The notes beneath the pieces were generated by a model. That model did not search any database. It had not been told where the DNA came from and saw only the letters and a list, made by a program, of their open reading frames with translations. Positions 1 through 10,367 of a DNA stretch of 64,000 nucleotides are shown here, one piece after another; position 1 is the first letter of the stretch, and the number at the start of each line of letters is the position of its first letter. Source of the stretch: JALHSW01 sp963720675 (GTDB lineage: Bacteria; Actinomycetota; Acidimicrobiia; IMCC26256; PALSA-555); NCBI GenBank assembly GCA_963720675.1, contig CAVRGH010000007.1, positions 62,001 through 126,000 of the forward strand, in the 5' to 3' direction. A program made the position numbers and the translations under genes.

Positions 1-700
1 TCGTGTAGTCCTCGGGGTTCGCCGACGCGAACAGCATGAGGTCGAGGGGCAGGCGGATCTTGTAGCCGCGGATCTGGACATCGCGCTCCTCGAGGACGTT
101 GAGGAGCCCGACCTGGATCCGCTCCGCGAGGTCGGGGAGCTCGTTGATCGCGAAGATCCCGCGGTTCGTGCGGGGCACGAGGCCGTAGTGGATGGTGAGC
201 TCGTCGGAGAGGTACCGGCCCTCGGCCACCTTGATCGGATCGACCTCGCCGATGAGGTCGGCGATCGACGTGTCGGGGGTCGCCAGCTTCTCGCCGAAGC
301 GCCGCTCCCGATGCACCCACTCGATGGGGGTCTCGTCACCCCGCTCGGCGACGAGCACGCGTGCGTGGTGCGAGATCGGTGCGTAGGGGTCGTCGTTGAT
401 CTCGGTGCCCGCCACGACCGGCATCCACTCGTCGAGGAGGTTCACGACCGAGCGGATCATTCGGGTCTTCGCCTGACCGCGCTCACCGAGGAAGATCACG
501 TCGTGCGCCGCGAGCAGTGCGTTCTCGAGCTGCGGGAGCACCGTCTGCTCGTAGCCGACGACACCCCCGACCACCGGCTCCCCGGCGCGGATGCGACGGG
601 TCGCGTTCTCCCGCACCTCCTGCTTGACGGGACGGGACACCCAGCCGCTCGAGCGAAGGTCGCCGAGCGTTCCTGGGCGCGGAGTCGTTGTCTCGCTCAT
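1..700 (-). CDS. MoxR-type AAA+ ATPase (Mg-chelatase-like), 3' end outside window
   Basis: Only the first 233 codons are present; the gene runs off the left edge. The sequence matches the MoxR/ChlI-like AAA+ ATPases of actinobacteria (the M. tuberculosis Rv0958 type). These cytosolic ATPases are thought to remodel or mature partner proteins, usually with a VWA-domain partner, which would lie further left. Visible signatures are a Walker A loop GERGQAKT at residues 72-79, with the AKT ending typical of MoxR, the block LIGEVDPIKVAEG near residues 149-161, and a Walker B-like stretch GIFAINELPDL at 181-191. The ATG at 700 has a GAGG ribosome site 9 bases upstream. The family is clear; the substrate cannot be told from sequence. 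Confidence 0.85.
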   Translation of the reverse strand, partial: MSETTTPRPGTLGDLRSSGWVSRPVKQEVRENATRRIRAGEPVVGGVVGYEQTVLPQLENALLAAHDVIFLGERGQAKTRMIRSVVNLLDEWMPVVAGTEINDDPYAPISHHARVLVAERGDETPIEWVHRERRFGEKLATPDTSIADLIGEVDPIKVAEGRYLSDELTIHYGLVPRTNRGIFAINELPDLAERIQVGLLNVLEERDVQIRGYKIRLPLDLMLFASANPEDYT

Positions 701-808
701 GCACGCACCTCGGAATCGATCACGAAGGCGCAGCGTACCCGCCGTCCGCAGACCCCCATTCCCGGCCTCCGGGCGTGCGAAGATTGCGGCCGACCAGGAG
801 GATCACCA

Positions 809-1108
809 ATGGCCGACACGCCCGCAACGCCGCCCGAGGACGCGCGCTACGAGGAAGCTCGCCGGCGCGTCGCCGCGAAGAAGCGCTTCTACACGAGCCT
901 GCTCGTGTACGTGGTGATCAATGTCATCTTCCTGTTCGTCGCGGGCTGGGACTGGCTGTGGGTGACCCTGTTCTGGGGCATCGGCATCGTCATCCAGGCC
1001 TGGTCCGTGTTCGGCCAGAGCAGCGGCTGGGTCAAGGGCTGGGAGGAGCGCCAGATGCAGAAGGAGCTCGCCCGCGACGTGCCCCCCGAGCCGACCCCCG
1101 ACGCCTGA
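809..1108 (+). CDS. 2TM-domain membrane protein
   Basis: A 99-residue protein with a charged N-terminal helix (residues 10-27), two closely spaced hydrophobic segments (about 29-46 and 48-66) and a charged tail. This is the 2TM domain layout (PF13239), found alone or joined to histidine kinases. The segment between the helices has the WDWLW-type aromatic cluster often seen in this domain. The ATG at 809 is chosen because an AGGAGG ribosome site lies at 796-801; a much longer reading of the frame has no start signal and overlaps the gene on the other strand. No specific role is known for the short stand-alone form. It is transcribed away from the MoxR gene, so the pair shares an intergenic control region of about 108 bp. 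Confidence 0.8.
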   Translation: MADTPATPPEDARYEEARRRVAAKKRFYTSLLVYVVINVIFLFVAGWDWLWVTLFWGIGIVIQAWSVFGQSSGWVKGWEERQMQKELARDVPPEPTPDA

Positions 1109-1140
1109 GCCCGAATCGGCGCGTCGGCGATCCGCGGCGA

Positions 1141-1146
1141 TAGCGT
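1141..1146 (+). promoter_or_regulatory. candidate -10 box of the sdhCAB operon
   Basis: The hexamer TAGCGT fits the actinobacterial -10 consensus TANNNT. It lies 55 bases before the sdhC start, in the gap after the 2TM gene, giving a leadered transcript. No clear -35 box is visible. Called on pattern only. Confidence 0.4.
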
Positions 1147-1201
1147 CGGCCTGCCGGTCCTCCATCCCGTCCGTTCGGGGGCACCGGCCCGGGGAGGGGC
1201 G

Positions 1202-2001
1202 ATGACCAAGGTCGACGGCAGGTCCGAGGGGGAGGTCTCCACCGAGGACCAGCACGAGGACGCCGACGCGGCCGACCGACTGGCGAGCTTCACGGGAGCT
1301 CCGGTCCCCACGCCCCGCGAACCACCGTTCTTCGTCACCTTCTACCGGTCCGCCATCTGCAAGAAGTGGCTGATGGCGCTGAGCGGCATCGCGCTGTTCG
1401 GCTTCGTGGTCGCCCACATGGTGGGCAACCTCAAGGTGTTCCTGGGGATGGACCACCTGAACGAGTACGCCGAGTGGCTGCGCGACCTCGGCGAACCGGC
1501 GTTCCCCCGCACCGTCCTGCTGTGGGGTCTCCGGATCGGGCTGCTGGTCGCCGTTGCGGTGCACATCATCGCGGCGTACCAGCTGACTCGGATGAACCAG
1601 AAGGCCCGCCCGGTCAGGTACCAGTCGAAGCGCGACTACGTCGCCGCGAACTTCGCGTCGCGAACGATGCGCTGGACCGGCATCATCGTCGCGCTCTTCG
1701 TGATCTTCCACCTGATGGATCTCACGTGGGGCCAGGCGAACCCCGACTTCGTGCGCGGCGACCCGTACAACAACCTGTTCAACAGCTTCGAGCGGGCACC
1801 GGTCGCGATCGTCTACATCATCGCGATGCTCGCGCTCGGGCTCCACCTGTTCCACGGACTCTGGTCCATGTTCCAGAGCCTGGGCCTGAACAACCCGCGG
1901 TGGAACTCCTGGCGGCGCACGTTCGCCGTCGCGTTCGCAGTCATCGTCACAGTGGGCAACATCAGCATGCCCCTCCTCATCACGACCGGGGCGGTATCCA
2001 G

Positions 2002-2005
<4 letters not shown>
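1202..2005 (+). CDS. sdhC: succinate dehydrogenase cytochrome b558 subunit
   Basis: A 267-residue membrane anchor of succinate dehydrogenase/fumarate reductase of the single large b558 type (as in the Bacillus-like TIGR02046 family). It binds heme b and passes electrons between SdhB and quinone. After a hydrophilic N-terminus of about 45 residues there are five hydrophobic segments, with histidines in the helices (for example in the FVVAHMVGN, AVHIIAAY, VIFHLMD and LHLFHGLW stretches) that fit heme and quinone ligands. The ATG at 1202 follows GGGGAGGGG. The stop overlaps the sdhA start (ATGA), so the genes are translationally coupled. The order sdhC-sdhA-sdhB with one anchor gene is typical of this subtype. 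The long hydrophilic N-terminus leaves open a later internal start. Confidence 0.9.
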
Positions 2006-3927
<1,922 letters not shown>

Positions 3928-3937
3928 GAGACGCGCA

Positions 3938-4699
3938 GTGAAGGTCACGCTCAAGGTGTGGCGTCAGGCCGGGCCCGACGCCAAGGGTGCGTTCCAGACC
4001 TACGAGGTCGACGACGTCAGCGAGGACATGTCGTTCCTCGAGCTGTTCGACGTGCTGAACGAGCGTCTGACGAAGGAAGGGACCGAAGCGGTCGCCTTCG
4101 ACCACGACTGCCGAGAGGGCATCTGCGGATCGTGCTCGATGATGATCAACGGACGGGCGCACGGTCCGGAGACCGGCACCGCGACCTGCCAGCTGTTCAT
4201 GCGGAAGTTCGAGGACGGCGCCCACATCACGGTCGAGCCGTGGCGGGCGAAGGCGTTCCCGATCGTGAAGGACCTTTGCGTCGACCGATCGCCGTTCGAC
4301 CGGATCATCGAGGCAGGTGGCTACATCACCGTCCCGACCGGCACGGCTCCGGACGCGAACCTCATCCTGGTGCCCAAGGAGGTCTCGGACGCCGCGATGG
4401 ACGCCGCGGCCTGCATCGGCTGCGGCGCCTGCGTCGCTGCGTGTCCGAACGGTGCCGCACAGCTCTTCACCGCCGCGAAGCTCCAGCACCTCAACCTCCT
4501 CCCGCAGGGACAGCCCGAGCGGTGGGCGCGCACCGTCGCCATGGTCGACGAGATGGAGGAGTGGTTCGGCTCGTGCACGAACCACGGAGAGTGCGAGGCC
4601 GCGTGCCCGAAGGAGATCTCGATCGACTTCATCGCACTGCTGAACCGCGACTACATCCGGGCGCAGTTCAAGCAGCGGCGCCTCGCCGGCCAGAAGTAG
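3938..4699 (+). CDS. sdhB: succinate dehydrogenase iron-sulfur subunit
   Basis: A 253-residue electron-transfer subunit carrying three Fe-S clusters between SdhA and the membrane anchor. The [2Fe-2S] ligands are visible as CREGICGSC followed by TATC. The [4Fe-4S] and [3Fe-4S] ligands lie in CIGCGACVAACPNG and CTNHGECEAACPKEI. The GTG start at 3938 has the ribosome site TAGGAG 8 bases upstream, overlapping the sdhA stop. Length (usual 230-260) and gene order complete the sdhCAB operon. The next gene starts 100 bases later with its own possible -10 box (TAACCT at 4741), so the operon probably ends here, although no hairpin terminator is obvious. Confidence 0.97.
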   Translation: MKVTLKVWRQAGPDAKGAFQTYEVDDVSEDMSFLELFDVLNERLTKEGTEAVAFDHDCREGICGSCSMMINGRAHGPETGTATCQLFMRKFEDGAHITVEPWRAKAFPIVKDLCVDRSPFDRIIEAGGYITVPTGTAPDANLILVPKEVSDAAMDAAACIGCGACVAACPNGAAQLFTAAKLQHLNLLPQGQPERWARTVAMVDEMEEWFGSCTNHGECEAACPKEISIDFIALLNRDYIRAQFKQRRLAGQK

Positions 4700-4800
4700 G
4701 CGCGCTCCGCTTCGGCGGACAGCAAGACGAAAGACAGCCGTAACCTGCAGCAAGCGGCTCGGAAATCTTCGCGCCCGAACCCTGGGCTTGGCTCACGAGC

Positions 4801-6606
4801 GTGATCCGATCTCCCGTCGCCGACTACCTCGAGACGGTCCACGACGAATGCCGGTCGATCCGATCCGGCGCTGTCGCCGACTACATCCCCGAGCTCGCGA
4901 AGGCTGATCCGGACTGGTTCGGCATCGTGCTGGCCACGGTCGACGGACAGATCTACGAGGTCGGCGACGCGTCACAGCAGTTCACGATCCAATCGGTGTC
5001 GAAACCGTTTGCGTACGGGGCCATGCTCGACGCCCACGGCCACGCGATGGTCGAGAAGCGCGTCGGCGTCGAGCCGACCGGCAACGCGTTCAACGCGATC
5101 CTTGTCGACGAGGGCTCGCGCCGACCGTTCAACCCCATGGTCAACGCCGGCGCGATCGTGACCACGGGGCTCGCCCCGGGCTTCGACGACGACGAGCGCC
5201 GAAGCGGGCTGTTCGACGGACTCAGCCGCTTCGCCGGACGGCCACTGGAGATCGATCGGGTCGTCTATGAGTCCGAACACTCGACCGGACATCGGAACCG
5301 GGCGCTCGCGCACCTGATGCGCTCGTACGAGATGCTGGAAGACGTCGACGCCGCGCTCGATCTGTACTTCGAGCAATGCTCGCTGATCGTCAGCTGCCGC
5401 GACCTCGCGGTGATGGCGGCGACACTCGCGAACGCGGGTGTCAACCCGCTGACGCACGAGCGCGTCATCCACGATCGGAATGTCGAGCGAGTCCTCAGCG
5501 TGATGAGCAGCTGCGGCATGTACGACTACGCCGGCGAGTGGGACTACACCGTCGGGCTCCCCGCCAAGAGCGGAGTGTCGGGCGGACTGATCGCGGTGCT
5601 GCCCGGTCAGCTCGCGATCGCCGTGTACTCACCGCCGCTCGACGAGCGGGGCAACACGGTGCGCGGCATCGCCGTGTGCGAGCGCCTCTCGCGTGATCTC
5701 GAGCTGCACGGCAAGCGCGCTCGCCGTCGCGGTGCCTCTGCGGTGCGGCGTACCTACTCCGGCGCAGACGTGCGCTCGAGTCGCGTGCGGCCCACCGAGG
5801 AGCAGATCCTCCTCGCCGAGCGCGGTCGGCAGGTCGCGGTCTTCGAGCTCCAGGGCGACCTGATGTTCTCGAATGTGGAACCCGTCCACCGGATCGTCGA
5901 CGACTCGCTCGAAGGCGTCCAATACGTGGTCCTCGACTTCCGTCGAGTGGGCGCGATCGACGCACCTGCTGCCACCGTCCTGCACGGCATCGTCGACGCG
6001 CTGAGCGAGGCGGGACGCGTGACGCTCCTCACCTACGTCTCGGAGACGGAGACCCGCTACGCCGATCACGTCGAGGCGATCGGTGCCCGGTCCTTCGACG
6101 TGACCGACACGGCACTCCAGTGGTGCGAGGAGCAGCTCCTGGCCGGTGACTTGGTGACCGCCGGAGCCGAGCTGGCGGGACAGGAGCTGTTGCGAGGCCT
6201 CGACGAAGCCGAGCTCGACGCGGTCGCCCGCGCGACGGTGCTCGAGAACTTGCAGCCCGGCGACCTCGTGATCCGCGAGGGCGAAGAAGCCGACACCGTC
6301 TACTTCCTGCTCGAGGGTGTCGTCAGCGTTCGCCTCGAGCTCGCCGGAACCGGCCGGTCCCGCACGATCGCGTCCTTCGGACCCGGCGTCGCATTCGGTG
6401 AAGCCGCGCTCCTCGACGAGCGGGAGCGGTCCGCCAATGTGCAGGCAGAGGAGCCGGCGGTCGTCGCCGGCTTGCCGCTGAGCGCGCTGGACGCGCTCGA
6501 GCACGAGTTCCCCGACCTGAACGGGAAGATGCTCGCCAACGTCGCGCGCGTCCTCGCCGCCCGCCTACGGGCCGCCAACAGCCAGATCCGCGCCCTCGAG
6601 CACTGA
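4801..6606 (+). CDS. glsA: glutaminase fused to STAS and cyclic-nucleotide-binding domains
   Basis: A 601-residue cytosolic protein. Residues 1-310 are a beta-lactamase-fold glutaminase (glutamine to glutamate plus ammonia): the SVSK motif at 65-68 supplies the serine/lysine pair, followed by PTGNAFNAI, NPMVNAGAI and KSGVSGGL. Residues about 335-435 look like a STAS domain (IGARSFDV region, LDFRRVGAIDAPAA), the fold of anti-sigma-factor antagonists. Residues about 460-590 match a CRP-type cNMP-binding domain, with FGEAALLDERERSANV standing where the phosphate-binding cassette lies. The enzyme half matches the normal family length (about 310), so the C-terminal half is added regulation. The GTG start at 4801 has no strong ribosome site; TAACCT at 4741 could be its -10 box. 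The fused layout is known in some other bacteria; the ligand of the cNMP domain is unknown. Confidence 0.9.
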   Translation: MIRSPVADYLETVHDECRSIRSGAVADYIPELAKADPDWFGIVLATVDGQIYEVGDASQQFTIQSVSKPFAYGAMLDAHGHAMVEKRVGVEPTGNAFNAILVDEGSRRPFNPMVNAGAIVTTGLAPGFDDDERRSGLFDGLSRFAGRPLEIDRVVYESEHSTGHRNRALAHLMRSYEMLEDVDAALDLYFEQCSLIVSCRDLAVMAATLANAGVNPLTHERVIHDRNVERVLSVMSSCGMYDYAGEWDYTVGLPAKSGVSGGLIAVLPGQLAIAVYSPPLDERGNTVRGIAVCERLSRDLELHGKRARRRGASAVRRTYSGADVRSSRVRPTEEQILLAERGRQVAVFELQGDLMFSNVEPVHRIVDDSLEGVQYVVLDFRRVGAIDAPAATVLHGIVDALSEAGRVTLLTYVSETETRYADHVEAIGARSFDVTDTALQWCEEQLLAGDLVTAGAELAGQELLRGLDEAELDAVARATVLENLQPGDLVIREGEEADTVYFLLEGVVSVRLELAGTGRSRTIASFGPGVAFGEAALLDERERSANVQAEEPAVVAGLPLSALDALEHEFPDLNGKMLANVARVLAARLRAANSQIRALEH

Positions 6607-6615
6607 GCCGCGCGG

Positions 6616-7758
6616 CTAGGCCAGCGCGGCCTCGAGGTCCCCGATGAGGTCGTCGATCGACTCGAGGCCGACGGACAGCCGGACGAGCGCCGGATCGACC
6701 GCGAGCGGGGAGTCGGCAGCCGAGGCGTGGGTCATCTGCGCCGGGTGCTCGATGAGCGACTCGACCGCGCCGAGTGACTCGGCCAACGTGAACACGGTGG
6801 TCCGAGCGACGAGCGCGAGCGCGGCTTCCTCCCCGCCGGCGGCGAGGAAGCTCACCATGCCGCCGAAGTCTCGCATCTGACGCGACGCGACCTCGTGGCC
6901 CGCGTGCTCGGCGAGGCCCGGCCACAGCACCCGATCGACGGCGGGATGCGCGACGAGCATGGCGGCGACGGCGCGAGCGTTCGACGAGTGCCGGTCCATG
7001 CGGACACCCAGCGTCTTGACGCCGCGCAGCACGAGGTAGCAGTCGAACGGCGACGGCACCGCGCCGACCGCGTTCTGGAGGTACGCGAGCTGATCGGCGA
7101 TCCCGTCGTTGCTCGTCGCCACGAAGCCGCCGACGACGTCGGAGTGCCCGCCGAGGTACTTCGTGCTCGAGTGCACGACGACGTCGGCGCCGAGCGAGAG
7201 GGGCGTCTGGAGGTAGGGCGTGGCGAACGTGTTGTCGACGACGAGCCGAGCGTCGTGCGCGTGTGCGACGTCGGCGACCGCGGCGATGTCGACGACGGTG
7301 AGCATCGGGTTCGTGGGCGTCTCGACCCAGACGACCTTCGTGCTCGGTCGGAACGCCGCCGCGAGCGCCGCGGGATCGGTGAGATCAACGGCCGTCCACT
7401 CGACCCCCGCGCCGGCCAGCACGTTCGCGACGAGCCGGTAGGTCCCGCCGTAGGCGTCGTCCGGGATCACGATGTGGTCACCGGGTGTGAGCAGGGCGCG
7501 CAGGGTCGTGTCCTCCGCGGCCATGCCACTCGCGAAGGCGAGCCCGCGCGTTGCTCCCTCCAGCGAGGCGAGGCACTCCTCGAGTGCGCGCCGCGTCGGG
7601 TTTCCCGTACGGGCGTACTCGAAGCCCCCGTGCTTCCCGACCTCGTCCTGCCGGAACGTCGTGGCGAGGCTGATCGGTGTGACCACGGCACCGGTGATCG
7701 GATCGGGCTCCTGCCCGACGTGGATCGCGCGCGTCTCGAACCCGGCCGACTCGCTCAT
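6616..7758 (-). CDS. metB: cystathionine gamma-synthase / gamma-lyase (PLP)
   Basis: A 380-residue Cys/Met-metabolism PLP enzyme of fold type I. Signatures include the N-terminal TRAIHVGQEPDP, the aromatic stacking region near FASGMAAEDTT, the aspartate in VVDNTFATPYLQ, and the PLP-lysine in SSTKYLGGHSDV. Its start lies one base after the stop of the cystathionine beta-synthase gene, so the two form an operon, as with M. tuberculosis cbs (Rv1077) and metB (Rv1079). Next to a beta-synthase, the product more likely acts as cystathionine gamma-lyase, or with dual activity, in reverse transsulfuration (homocysteine to cysteine). Sequence alone does not separate gamma-synthase from gamma-lyase. 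Confidence 0.93.
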   Translation of the reverse strand: MSESAGFETRAIHVGQEPDPITGAVVTPISLATTFRQDEVGKHGGFEYARTGNPTRRALEECLASLEGATRGLAFASGMAAEDTTLRALLTPGDHIVIPDDAYGGTYRLVANVLAGAGVEWTAVDLTDPAALAAAFRPSTKVVWVETPTNPMLTVVDIAAVADVAHAHDARLVVDNTFATPYLQTPLSLGADVVVHSSTKYLGGHSDVVGGFVATSNDGIADQLAYLQNAVGAVPSPFDCYLVLRGVKTLGVRMDRHSSNARAVAAMLVAHPAVDRVLWPGLAEHAGHEVASRQMRDFGGMVSFLAAGGEEAALALVARTTVFTLAESLGAVESLIEHPAQMTHASAADSPLAVDPALVRLSVGLESIDDLIGDLEAALA

Positions 7759-7759
7759 C

Positions 7760-9166
7760 TCAGCCGGGCGCGCGCGCCGCGAGGAAGCTCAGCACGTCGG
7801 AGCGGGTGAGCACGCCGATCGGGTGGCCACCGTCGAGCACGAGCACCGACGAGGCGGCGTCGAGCCGGTCGACGACGTCGCTCACGGTCTCACCGATCCC
7901 GACCATCGGCATCGCCGGCTCCATCACCTCGCCTGCGGGTCGGTCGAGGACCGATGGGTCGCGGAACGCCTTGTCCATGAGCTCGAGCTCGGACAACGTG
8001 CCGCTGACCTCCTTGGCCGCGAGGGGCGGCTCCTTGCTCACGCTCACGATGAGCTGCGACACGCCGAGGTCGCGCATCAACGAGAACCCCCGCCGCGCCG
8101 GCTCGTCGGGTGAGAGGAGCACCAGGTCGGGGATCGGTCCGTCGCCGGCTGCGGTTCGCTTGGCCTGGAGCACGTCGCCGGCCGTGGGCGCCTCGGCGCG
8201 GAGGAACCCGAAGCGCATCATCCACTCGTCGTTGTAGATCTTCGAGAGGTACCCGCGGCCGGAGTCGGGCAGCAGCACCACGACCAGGTCGTCGGGCCCG
8301 AGGTCCTCGCCGACCGCCAACGCCGCGTGCACGGCGGTCCCGCACGAGCCACCGATGAGCAGACCTTCCTCCCGCGTGACGCGGCGCGCCGCCGCGAAGG
8401 ACTCCGCGTCGGTCACCATCACTGTGCGGTCGATCAAGGCCGGGTCATACGTGGGCGGCCAGAAGTCCTCGCCGACGCCCTCGACGAGGTACGGGCGACC
8501 CGTCCCGCCGGAGAACACCGACCCCTCGGGGTCGGCCCCGATGATCTGGACGTTCGGGTTCTGCGCCTTCAGGTACCGCGCGACACCTGTGATCGTGCCG
8601 CCCGTGCCCACGCCGGCGACGAAGTGCGTGACCGTGCCCGCGGTCTGGGCCCAGATCTCCGGGCCGGTCGACCGCTCGTGCTCGGCCGGGTTCGCCTGGT
8701 TGTAGTACTGGTTCGGCCGGTACGCGTTGGGGATCTCGTTCGTGAGACGGTCGGCCACCGAGTAATAGGAGTCCGGGTGCTCGGGCGGTACCGCGGTCGG
8801 GCACACGACCACCTCGGCGCCGTAGGCGCGCAGCAGCGCGACCTTCTCGTCGCTCATCTTGTCGGACATCACGAAGACGCAGCGATAGCCCCGCTGCGCA
8901 GCGACGATCGCGAGCCCGACCCCGGTGTTGCCCGAGGTCGGTTCGACGATCGTGCCGCCGGGCTGCAGGAGCCCCTGGCGCTCGGCCTCGTCGATCATCG
9001 CGATCGCGGGCCGGTCCTTGACGCTGCCCCCGGGGTTGAACAGCTCGACCTTCGCGACGACGTCACACGTGAGGTGCGACGCCACCCGCTTCAGCCGCAC
9101 CAAGGGAGTGTTGCCGACGAGATCGAGCAGCGAGTCGGCGATCTGGGGCTCGAGGGGCTCGGTCAC
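7760..9166 (-). CDS. cbs: cystathionine beta-synthase with C-terminal CBS pair
   Basis: A 468-residue cytosolic PLP enzyme that condenses homocysteine and serine to cystathionine. The N-terminal 330 residues are a cysteine-synthase-like fold: NPGGSVKDR carries the PLP lysine, PTSGNTGVGLA the substrate loop, and GVGTGGTITG the phosphate-binding loop. The last 120 residues form a CBS-domain pair (RDLGVSQLIVSVS and MPMVGIGETVSDVVDRL) that may sense nucleotides or S-adenosylmethionine. The GTG at 9166 is chosen because the -10 box TACCGT (minus strand) ends 7 bases before it, as for a leaderless mRNA. In-frame GTGs at 9172 and 9175 are alternatives. It is first in the operon with metB. Confidence 0.94.
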   Translation of the reverse strand: MTEPLEPQIADSLLDLVGNTPLVRLKRVASHLTCDVVAKVELFNPGGSVKDRPAIAMIDEAERQGLLQPGGTIVEPTSGNTGVGLAIVAAQRGYRCVFVMSDKMSDEKVALLRAYGAEVVVCPTAVPPEHPDSYYSVADRLTNEIPNAYRPNQYYNQANPAEHERSTGPEIWAQTAGTVTHFVAGVGTGGTITGVARYLKAQNPNVQIIGADPEGSVFSGGTGRPYLVEGVGEDFWPPTYDPALIDRTVMVTDAESFAAARRVTREEGLLIGGSCGTAVHAALAVGEDLGPDDLVVVLLPDSGRGYLSKIYNDEWMMRFGFLRAEAPTAGDVLQAKRTAAGDGPIPDLVLLSPDEPARRGFSLMRDLGVSQLIVSVSKEPPLAAKEVSGTLSELELMDKAFRDPSVLDRPAGEVMEPAMPMVGIGETVSDVVDRLDAASSVLVLDGGHPIGVLTRSDVLSFLAARAPG

Positions 9167-9173
9167 GAGCACC

Positions 9174-9179
9174 ACGGTA
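9174..9179 (-). promoter_or_regulatory. -10 box for leaderless cbs-metB mRNA
   Basis: TACCGT on the minus strand ends 7 bases before the GTG start of cbs. There is no ribosome site between, which fits the TANNNT plus 7 layout seen at many starts in this window. Confidence 0.5.
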
Positions 9180-9225
9180 GTGGCAGCCGGGAACCGCGGC
9201 CCCGCCCGCGTTCGTCGGAACCACC

Positions 9226-9738
9226 ATGAACCGGAGACTGCTCGTGACCATCTGCCTCCTCCTGCTCGCGAGCGCGGTCGGGGCCGGGCCCGCGAATGCG
9301 CGCTCCGCACCCCGGGTCCCCCACCCGACCGCGTCCGAGGTGGTCGTCTTCCACACCGCCACGACCCCGAACTCCTGGGGCGGCGAGTACCCCGACGCGG
9401 TCGAGGTGACCGCATTCGGTGACGGGCGGATCGTGTTCGGCGACGGTGAGGAGCTCCGCGTCACCGAACGCGGCCTCCAGCGGCTGCTCCGGGGCGCACG
9501 CGACGCCGGACTCCTCGACGACACCGACTTCGGCGAGTCCGGCGTGACCGATCAGGGCACGACGGCGGTCGAGGTGACGACCGACGATGCGGCGAACCAG
9601 GTCGCCGTCTACGCGCTCGAGCTGCCCGAGGGCGACCGCGGTCTCCCGAAGGCAGCGCGCCGCGCCCGGCGCGAGCTCCGCCACTTCCTGCACTCGCTCG
9701 ACGCCGCCTTCTGGGACGGCACGCTGGTCACACGCTGA
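9226..9738 (+). CDS. exported protein of unknown function
   Basis: A 170-residue protein not recognised as a known family. Residues 1-26 look like a Sec signal peptide: two arginines at positions 3-4, a leucine-rich core and an ANA cleavage region. The mature part has short beta-rich stretches (VVVFHTATTPNSWGG, VEVTAFGDGRIVFGDG) and an acidic C-terminal half that includes a highly charged arginine cluster before the end. It is divergent from cbs across a gap of about 60 bases. The ATG at 9226 has no strong ribosome site, but no other start keeps the signal peptide. Confidence 0.7.
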   Translation: MNRRLLVTICLLLLASAVGAGPANARSAPRVPHPTASEVVVFHTATTPNSWGGEYPDAVEVTAFGDGRIVFGDGEELRVTERGLQRLLRGARDAGLLDDTDFGESGVTDQGTTAVEVTTDDAANQVAVYALELPEGDRGLPKAARRARRELRHFLHSLDAAFWDGTLVTR

Positions 9739-9761
9739 GTGAGCCCCCGCCGCGACGGGCC

Positions 9762-9767
9762 TAGCCT
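9762..9767 (+). promoter_or_regulatory. -10 box for leaderless SRPBCC gene
   Basis: TAGCCT ends 7 bases before the ATG at 9775, matching the leaderless layout found elsewhere in the window. Confidence 0.45.
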
Positions 9768-9774
9768 CCTCGCC

Positions 9775-10284
9775 ATGCAGGATCACTCGTACTCGGTCGA
9801 CATCTCCGCACCCCCCGAGGAGGTGTGGGAGCTCTTCTGGTACCGCGGGCCCGACCGCCCGCAACCGCGTGACGGTGTGACGCGCATCGACATCCTCCAC
9901 CCCGGCGACGAGGTGGGTGAAGGGCTCGTCCGCCACTGCTCCTTCAAGGTCCCGAAGGTGCTCGGCTCGGGTGGCGTCGCGCAGTCCTGGGAGTGGCTCA
10001 CGCAGGTGCAGCGTCCGGTCTCCTGGCGCTACGACGCGATCGGGAAGCCGCTCTGGTCGCGCGCGACGGGCTTCACCCGGCTCGAGGACCTCGGCGACGG
10101 GCGGACCCGCATCCACTTTCGTGAGACGTACGAGACGTTCAACCCGTGGATGCGGCGACTCGGCCTCGAACGGTGGGTGCACCGGAAGATCTCGCGCGAC
10201 AACGACGAGATGATCGCCGCGCTCGAGGGCGGGCTCGGCTGGCACCGCAAGCGCCGCGCCCGCGAAGCCGAAGCGAAGTCCTAG
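9775..10284 (+). CDS. SRPBCC-family protein
   Basis: A 169-residue protein with the helix-grip features of the SRPBCC/polyketide-cyclase superfamily: an N-terminal strand YSVDISAPPEEVWELFW with the conserved A-P-x-E-x-V-W core, a central QSWEWLTQVQRPVSWRY stretch, a TRIHFRETYE strand and a long C-terminal amphipathic helix ending in a basic tail (KRRAREAEAKS). Such proteins bind hydrophobic small molecules or lipids in a cavity; the ligand is unknown. The ATG at 9775 is preferred because a -10 box ends 7 bases upstream. The gene ends just before a 47-bp palindromic element and converges on the kinase gene. Confidence 0.82.
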   Translation: MQDHSYSVDISAPPEEVWELFWYRGPDRPQPRDGVTRIDILHPGDEVGEGLVRHCSFKVPKVLGSGGVAQSWEWLTQVQRPVSWRYDAIGKPLWSRATGFTRLEDLGDGRTRIHFRETYETFNPWMRRLGLERWVHRKISRDNDEMIAALEGGLGWHRKRRAREAEAKS

Positions 10285-10294
10285 CTCCCCGGGA

Positions 10295-10341
10295 TTCTTG
10301 GCACGTTGACACGCGCCATGCGCGGATCAGCGTGCCAAGAA
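10295..10341. repeat. 47-bp nested palindrome, copy 1
   Basis: Outer arms TTCTTGGCACG (10295-10305) and CGTGCCAAGAA (10331-10341) pair perfectly over 11 bp. Inside lies a second perfect stem, CGCGC-CAT-GCGCG. The element sits between the ends of two convergent genes. A second copy with the same arms, same total length and same inner stem is at 50708-50754. It could act as a bidirectional terminator, since the outer stem gives TT..AA ends but no long U-tract, or be a dispersed palindromic repeat. Confidence 0.85.
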
Positions 10342-10367
10342 CGGAAGAGGGGTCGACGGCGGGCGGG

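Noticed and set aside
188..808. Long plus-strand frame in front of the 2TM gene
   Set aside because: It is antisense to the MoxR gene; the AGGAGG before 809 marks the true start.
6616..9166. Possible SAM or cobalamin riboswitch before cbs-metB
   Set aside because: The cbs start follows a -10 box by 7 bases, so there is no room for a leader RNA.
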